Assembly: GCA_002127295.1 (NCBI GenBank)
Contig: NFUV01000001.1
Location: 1,488,001-1,552,000, forward strand
From: Chitinophagaceae bacterium IBVUCB2
Lineage (GTDB): Bacteria; Bacteroidota; Bacteroidia; Chitinophagales; Chitinophagaceae
Direction: 5' to 3'
Length of the DNA: 64,000 bases
In this document: one piece after another, positions 60,384 through 64,000 of the stretch
Layout: the number at the start of each line of letters is the position of its first letter
Numbering within the stretch: position 1 is the stretch's first letter
Program-made: the position numbers and the translations under genes
The notes under the pieces: generated by a model
Told to the model about the DNA's origin: nothing
Seen by the model: only the letters and a program-made list of their open reading frames with translations
Databases searched by the model: none

Positions 60384-61913
60384 ATGAATCAACCAAGTTC
60401 TGCAAAAACAGTCCGCTCTGTCATTACCGCATCTTCTTTAGGCACTATGATCGAGTGGTACGATTTTTACATTTTCGGCATGCTTGCCAAAACCATCTCC
60501 ACACAATTTTTTCCGGAAGGAAATCCTACGGCTGCATTACTTAGCACATTGGCCATTTTTGCGGCTGGCTTTATTGTTCGCCCTTTTGGTGCATTGGTGT
60601 TTGGAAGATTGGGAGATCTTATCGGCAGAAAATATACATTTCTCCTTACGCTGGTTTTAATGGGAGGCTCTACTTTTTTAATTGGTTGTGTTCCCAGTTA
60701 TGCAAGTATTGGTATTGCTGCGCCGATATTGGTTTTATTATTACGTTTATTACAGGGTCTTGCCCTCGGTGGTGAGTATGGCGGTGCTGCTACCTATGTA
60801 GCAGAACATGCACCAATTGGTAAAAGAGGTTATTATACCAGCTGGATACAAACAACTGCTACATTAGGTTTATTTGTTGCGTTAGGTGTTATACTCTTAG
60901 TAAAATCAAATATGAGTGATGCTGCCTTTAATGCGCAATGGGGTGGCTGGCGGTATCCTTTCTGGATCTCTATTTTATTGGTAGGAGTTTCCATCTATAT
61001 AAGAATGAAGATGGCAGAGTCGCCCATGTTTACTAAACTAAAAGCCGAAGGAAAAACATCAACCAACCCTTTAAAAGAAAGTTTTCGCAATAAAGCCAAT
61101 TTTAAAATGGTGCTGCTGGCATTGTTCGGAGCGGTAATGGGGCAAGGTGTGGTTTGGTATACCGGGCAATTTTATGCACAGAGCTTTTTAGAAACAAAAT
61201 GTTTTTTAGAATTTGAACAGAGCCGCACCATTATGTTGTGGGCCATAGCATTTGCAACGCCTTTCTTTTTATTTTTTGGATGGCTAAGCGATAAGATCGG
61301 CAGGAAATGGATAATGATGGCAGGAATGGCATTAGCAATATTTACTTACAGGCCTATATTTAGTACATTTTTGAATGATACAAATCCTCAAAACTGGGAA
61401 GATAAAAATATTGAAAGCTTCAATTTTTATGATCCCAGGTATACTCCTAAAGAAAAAGTAATTAATGACAGTGTAAGAACTGTAACATCTAATACATTAT
61501 TTGCAAATGGGGCTACTGCAGTTTCAACAATGACATACAAAAAGGAAAATTCCATAGAAAAAATGGAGTCAGTTACATTTTCAAACAAACATCTTCCACC
61601 AAATCTTTACTGGAAATTTATCGGCCTCATCTTCTTACTAATTTTATATGTAACGATGGTGTACGGCCCTATAGCTGCTTTCTTAGTGGAAATGTTCCCG
61701 ACAAAGATTCGTTATACATCCATGTCATTACCTTATCATATTGGCAATGGCGTATTTGGTGGTTTGGTTCCGTTTATTGGTTTATTACTTACTACTACTT
61801 TTCCTGCCGATCCCCTGGTTGGACTTTGGTACCCGATCGGTGTAGCTGCATTATGTTTGATAATTGGAGTACTCTACCTTACCAATAAGATTGATAGAAA
61901 TATAAAAGACTAA
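60384..61913 (+). CDS. MFS transporter, metabolite:H+ symporter (MHS) type
   Basis: 509 residues with about 12 membrane helices. The N-terminus ASSLGTMIEWYDFYIFGMLA is the MHS hallmark, and GRLGDLIGRKYTF is the MFS loop 2-3 motif; LLQGLALGGEYGGAATYVAEHAP is also conserved. A hydrophilic insertion at about 325-405 (NDTNPQNWEDKNIESF... to ...FSNKHLPPNLYW) interrupts the C-terminal half and is unusual for the family. The substrate may be a carboxylate, given the divergent acs gene; that is inference. A small membrane protein gene follows after 3 bp. Confidence 0.88.
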   Translation: MNQPSSAKTVRSVITASSLGTMIEWYDFYIFGMLAKTISTQFFPEGNPTAALLSTLAIFAAGFIVRPFGALVFGRLGDLIGRKYTFLLTLVLMGGSTFLIGCVPSYASIGIAAPILVLLLRLLQGLALGGEYGGAATYVAEHAPIGKRGYYTSWIQTTATLGLFVALGVILLVKSNMSDAAFNAQWGGWRYPFWISILLVGVSIYIRMKMAESPMFTKLKAEGKTSTNPLKESFRNKANFKMVLLALFGAVMGQGVVWYTGQFYAQSFLETKCFLEFEQSRTIMLWAIAFATPFFLFFGWLSDKIGRKWIMMAGMALAIFTYRPIFSTFLNDTNPQNWEDKNIESFNFYDPRYTPKEKVINDSVRTVTSNTLFANGATAVSTMTYKKENSIEKMESVTFSNKHLPPNLYWKFIGLIFLLILYVTMVYGPIAAFLVEMFPTKIRYTSMSLPYHIGNGVFGGLVPFIGLLLTTTFPADPLVGLWYPIGVAALCLIIGVLYLTNKIDRNIKD

Positions 61914-61916
61914 ATT

Positions 61917-62162
61917 ATGAATGCTTTTAAAAGATATTTCGGTTTGCTACTCTTACTAATCGGGCCGCTGCTAATTTATGAATTGATCGTTGGTGCTATT
62001 ACTAATATTGATTCCAACGGAACAAAAGATATTAATAATCCAATCATCTGGGTCATTATTATCACCATCTTTACCCCCATCGCAATAGGCCTGGTAATAT
62101 TTGGCTGGTATGCCTTTAGGGGCGAATACGATTACTTACCAACTAAATCCAAAGAATTGTAA
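61917..62162 (+). CDS. Small two-helix membrane protein linked to the transporter
   Basis: 81 residues with two transmembrane helices (YFGLLLLLIGPLLIYELIVGAI and IIWVIIITIFTPIAIGLVIFGWYAF) joined by a short polar loop (NIDSNGTKDINNP). It begins 3 bp after the MHS transporter stop, so it is co-expressed and possibly a transporter-associated subunit. I do not know a characterised member. Confidence 0.75.
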   Translation: MNAFKRYFGLLLLLIGPLLIYELIVGAITNIDSNGTKDINNPIIWVIIITIFTPIAIGLVIFGWYAFRGEYDYLPTKSKEL

Positions 62163-62202
62163 GCTTTCAACAAAAAATTTACAATTTTCAAACAATTGAT
62201 TC

Positions 62203-62233
62203 TTGCTGGTGTTATTAGTGTTGAATAATTTTG
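62203..62233 (+). promoter_or_regulatory. Promoter of the small secreted protein gene
   Basis: TTG at 62203-62205 and TAATTTTG at 62226-62233 are separated by 20 bp, a strong match to TTG-N17-23-TAnnTTTG. The expected start near 62239 lies about 3 nt before the ATG at 62242. Confidence 0.6.
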
Positions 62234-62241
62234 CACCTGCA

Positions 62242-62523
62242 ATGAAAAAAATAGCCGCCATATTGCTCTTGATATTTGCCCTTGTGCAGGCAGGTCCGGC
62301 TATAATTTCTTTATTTTCAGACGCTACTATCGTTTTTATAGTAGATGAGGAAAAAGGTAGTGAAAAAATTGACGAGGATAAAAAAGACAAAAAGGAAAAT
62401 CCTTATGTTTTATTTCAATCCCTTGAACTTTCCCACCAGGTAAGTACTGCCCTCAATTTAGCGGAGAGCCTTCAAGCCTCTCCCTTCGTTAAAAAGCCGA
62501 CACCTCCCCCCAATTTTTGCTAA
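62242..62523 (+). CDS. Small secreted acidic/basic protein of unknown function
   Basis: 93 residues from the ATG at 62242; the longer frame from 62203 would start upstream of the predicted transcription start and is rejected. A signal peptide or membrane helix (IAAILLLIFALVQAGPAIISLF) is followed by a charged region (EEKGSEKIDEDKKDKKENP) and a tail ending KKPTPPPNFC. No family recognised. It lies 77 bp upstream of the ABC exporter gene in the same direction. Confidence 0.65.
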   Translation: MKKIAAILLLIFALVQAGPAIISLFSDATIVFIVDEEKGSEKIDEDKKDKKENPYVLFQSLELSHQVSTALNLAESLQASPFVKKPTPPPNFC

Positions 62524-62600
62524 TTATTATTTCTGCTGTATTTGTTCGGTAAGCTTTTGCTTATCCTAAACTTACTGTACTTGATTAACAAATTTTACTT

Positions 62601-64000
62601 ATGCCAACTTCCCAAAGCCCGGTTGCACGGATATTAAACCTGTTGCGACTGGAGCGAAAAGAGATATCTGCGGTTTATTTCTATGCCATACTTAATGGGT
62701 TAATTCAACTATCACTGCCCCTTGGAGTACAAGCCATTATTGGTTATGTACTTGGTGCTTCTATGCGGGCTTCTTTAATTGTGCTGATAGTGCTGATTGT
62801 ACTCGGTGTACTCATTGCCGGTATTATGCAGGTAAACCAGATGAAGATCATTGAAAAAATTCAACAGAAGCTATTTGTCCGTTACTCCTTTGCCTTTGCG
62901 GAGCATATTCCAAAACTAGACTTGAAAAAAACAGATAGTATCTATCTGCCTGAATTAGTCAACCGCTTTTTTGATATACCAGTTCTCCAGAAAAGCCTGT
63001 CCAAAATTTTACTGGAAATACCAACTGCGACTATCCAAATATTATTTGGCCTGCTGCTTTTATCTTTCTATCACCCTGCTTTTATTTTGTTTGGGACCAT
63101 TCTTATCTTTCTTTTATGGTTAATCCTGAAATACTCTGGCAATACCGGCTTGCAAACAAGTCTTAATGAAAGCAGCTACAAATACAAAGTAGCAGGATGG
63201 TTGGAAGAAATAGCAAGGGTAATAAAATCCACCAAACTGGCGCAAACTAACGACCTGCACCTCCGTAGAACAGATGAATATGTAACCAACTATCTCGGTG
63301 CAAAAAATATGCATTTCAAAGTATTGCTTTTTCAATACCATATACTGGTAATTTTCAAAACTGTTATTACAGCGGCCATGCTGATTGTTGGAACACTATT
63401 GTTGGTAAATCAGCAATTAAATGTAGGCCAGTTCATTGCTGCAGAAATTGTAATACTACTGGTATTGAATTCTGTTGAAAAAATGATCATAAATCTCGCC
63501 AGTGTTTACGACACACTAACCTCCGTTGAAAAAATTGCAAAGCTTACGGATAAGCCAACGGAAGAAAATGGAACTATGCAAGTAGCAACAACAAATAACG
63601 GAATTACATTGGAGATGAACGAACTGAGTTTTAGCTATACCAATGAAAAAGATATACTACAAAACATATCGTTGAAAATTAATGCAGGAGAAAAAGTTTG
63701 TATAAGTGGTAAGGACAGTTCGGGTAAATCCACTTTGCTCAAACTAATGGCTGGTGCGTATACTGATTTTAAAGGAGCATTATTAATAGATAATGTACCG
63801 TTGGGTAATTATGAATTGGCGTCGCTACGTTCACAAACAGGAGTGTTGTTGAGCCAACAGGATATTTTCCAGGGTACAGTATGGGAAAATATTTCATTAG
63901 GGAATCCTAATATCAGTATGCAAACTGTGATTGAGAATGCCACAAAAGTTGGTCTTACAGATTTTATTGCTACACTAAAAAATGGATACGACACCCAGCT
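62601..64000 (+). CDS. ABC exporter, fused permease-ATPase (type I secretion/HlyB-like), cut by the right edge
   Basis: The frame from the ATG at 62601 is open to the window end (466 codons). The N-terminal half has several membrane helices (ISAVYFYAILNGLIQLSLPLGVQAII, ASLIVLIVLIVLGVLIAGI, ATIQILFGLLLLSFY) in the pattern of HlyB/LapB-type exporters, with no C39 peptidase domain before them. The ATPase begins near 340; Walker A is GKDSSGKST (370-378, Lys376), a variant of GxSGSGKST, and the Q-loop is LLSQQDIFQGTVWENI. The signature and Walker B motifs lie beyond the edge. HlyD-like and TolC-like partners would be expected to the right. Confidence 0.85.
   Translation, partial: MPTSQSPVARILNLLRLERKEISAVYFYAILNGLIQLSLPLGVQAIIGYVLGASMRASLIVLIVLIVLGVLIAGIMQVNQMKIIEKIQQKLFVRYSFAFAEHIPKLDLKKTDSIYLPELVNRFFDIPVLQKSLSKILLEIPTATIQILFGLLLLSFYHPAFILFGTILIFLLWLILKYSGNTGLQTSLNESSYKYKVAGWLEEIARVIKSTKLAQTNDLHLRRTDEYVTNYLGAKNMHFKVLLFQYHILVIFKTVITAAMLIVGTLLLVNQQLNVGQFIAAEIVILLVLNSVEKMIINLASVYDTLTSVEKIAKLTDKPTEENGTMQVATTNNGITLEMNELSFSYTNEKDILQNISLKINAGEKVCISGKDSSGKSTLLKLMAGAYTDFKGALLIDNVPLGNYELASLRSQTGVLLSQQDIFQGTVWENISLGNPNISMQTVIENATKVGLTDFIATLKNGYDTQ

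Noticed and set aside
62136-62390. 84-codon minus-strand ORF across the small secreted protein gene
   Set aside because: The plus-strand gene has a strong promoter match and signal peptide; the minus frame has neither.

Overview
The window reads as a chromosomal segment of a Bacteroidota bacterium, most likely of the Chitinophagaceae type. The grounds are an AT-rich sequence, many TAnnTTTG-type -7 promoter elements, a NusG/UpxY antiterminator in front of a polysaccharide export gene, a type IX secretion C-terminal domain, a TonB-plug/MG2 protein, a DUF5916 protein, a long-form IspG and many lipoproteins. I recognise no rRNA, tRNA, CRISPR array, insertion sequence or prophage. The genus is inference.

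Layout. 1-2214 (minus): start of an exopolysaccharide locus that runs off the left edge (UpxY-like antiterminator, Wza-like export lipoprotein, first codons of the next gene), with a sugar N-acetyltransferase upstream. 2279-4395 (plus): membrane acyltransferase, an unannotated 58-residue peptide gene with its own terminator, META-domain lipoprotein. 4387-9650: PA0069-type radical SAM protein, 2H phosphoesterase, a umuDC-like pair whose UmuD lacks the catalytic dyad, DUF72 protein and a secreted lysine-rich protein. 9700-16522: sulfatase, amidase, RhlE helicase, CAP-domain protein, MG2/TonB-plug protein. 16603-24374: fused isobutyryl-CoA mutase IcmF, divergent from an AmgK-like kinase fused to a RapZ C-terminal domain, then a MurU-like nucleotidyltransferase and an M1 peptidase. 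24561-31604: WG-repeat and MORN-repeat proteins, metallophosphoesterase, and a 1306-residue metalloprotease with seven tandem Ig-like repeats and a T9SS tail. 31655-35358: RidA, a degenerate 3-hydroxyacyl-CoA dehydrogenase-like protein overlapping tsaB, then an ArsR regulator and a CstB-like persulfide dioxygenase/rhodanese separated by a large palindrome. 35398-46829: putative oxygenase, DUF5916 protein, LpxL-like acyltransferase, NadB, VOC and GyrI-like proteins, WYL regulator, lysoplasmalogenase, TPR lipoprotein, IspG. 46864-53268: two-gene Bat (VWA/TPR) module, class D beta-lactamase-like lipoprotein, several unknown lipoproteins (one of 42 residues), Kbl. 53405-64000: ECF sigma factor / anti-sigma / outer-membrane protein operon, L,D-transpeptidase, alpha/beta hydrolase, acetyl-CoA synthetase divergent from an MHS-type transporter, and the 5' part of an ABC exporter at the right edge.

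How genes work together. The kinase-RapZC and MurU-like genes look like an anomeric sugar kinase/uridylyltransferase salvage pair (AmgK-MurU type). UmuD-like/UmuC form an error-prone polymerase pair. ArsR and persulfide dioxygenase form a sulfide/persulfide detoxification module. The sigma/anti-sigma/OMP trio looks like an envelope-response operon.

The observations most worth a second look are: the UmuD homologue with Ser to Ala and Lys to Arg replacements; the kinase-RapZC fusion; the 49-bp palindrome overlapping the persulfide dioxygenase promoter; degenerate 7- or 8-bp-period arrays lying in frame inside linkers of three unrelated enzymes; promoters placed so close to start codons that several transcripts should be leaderless or nearly so; and a 58-codon gene whose product has a double-glycine motif. 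All calls come from reading the sequence; no database search was run.
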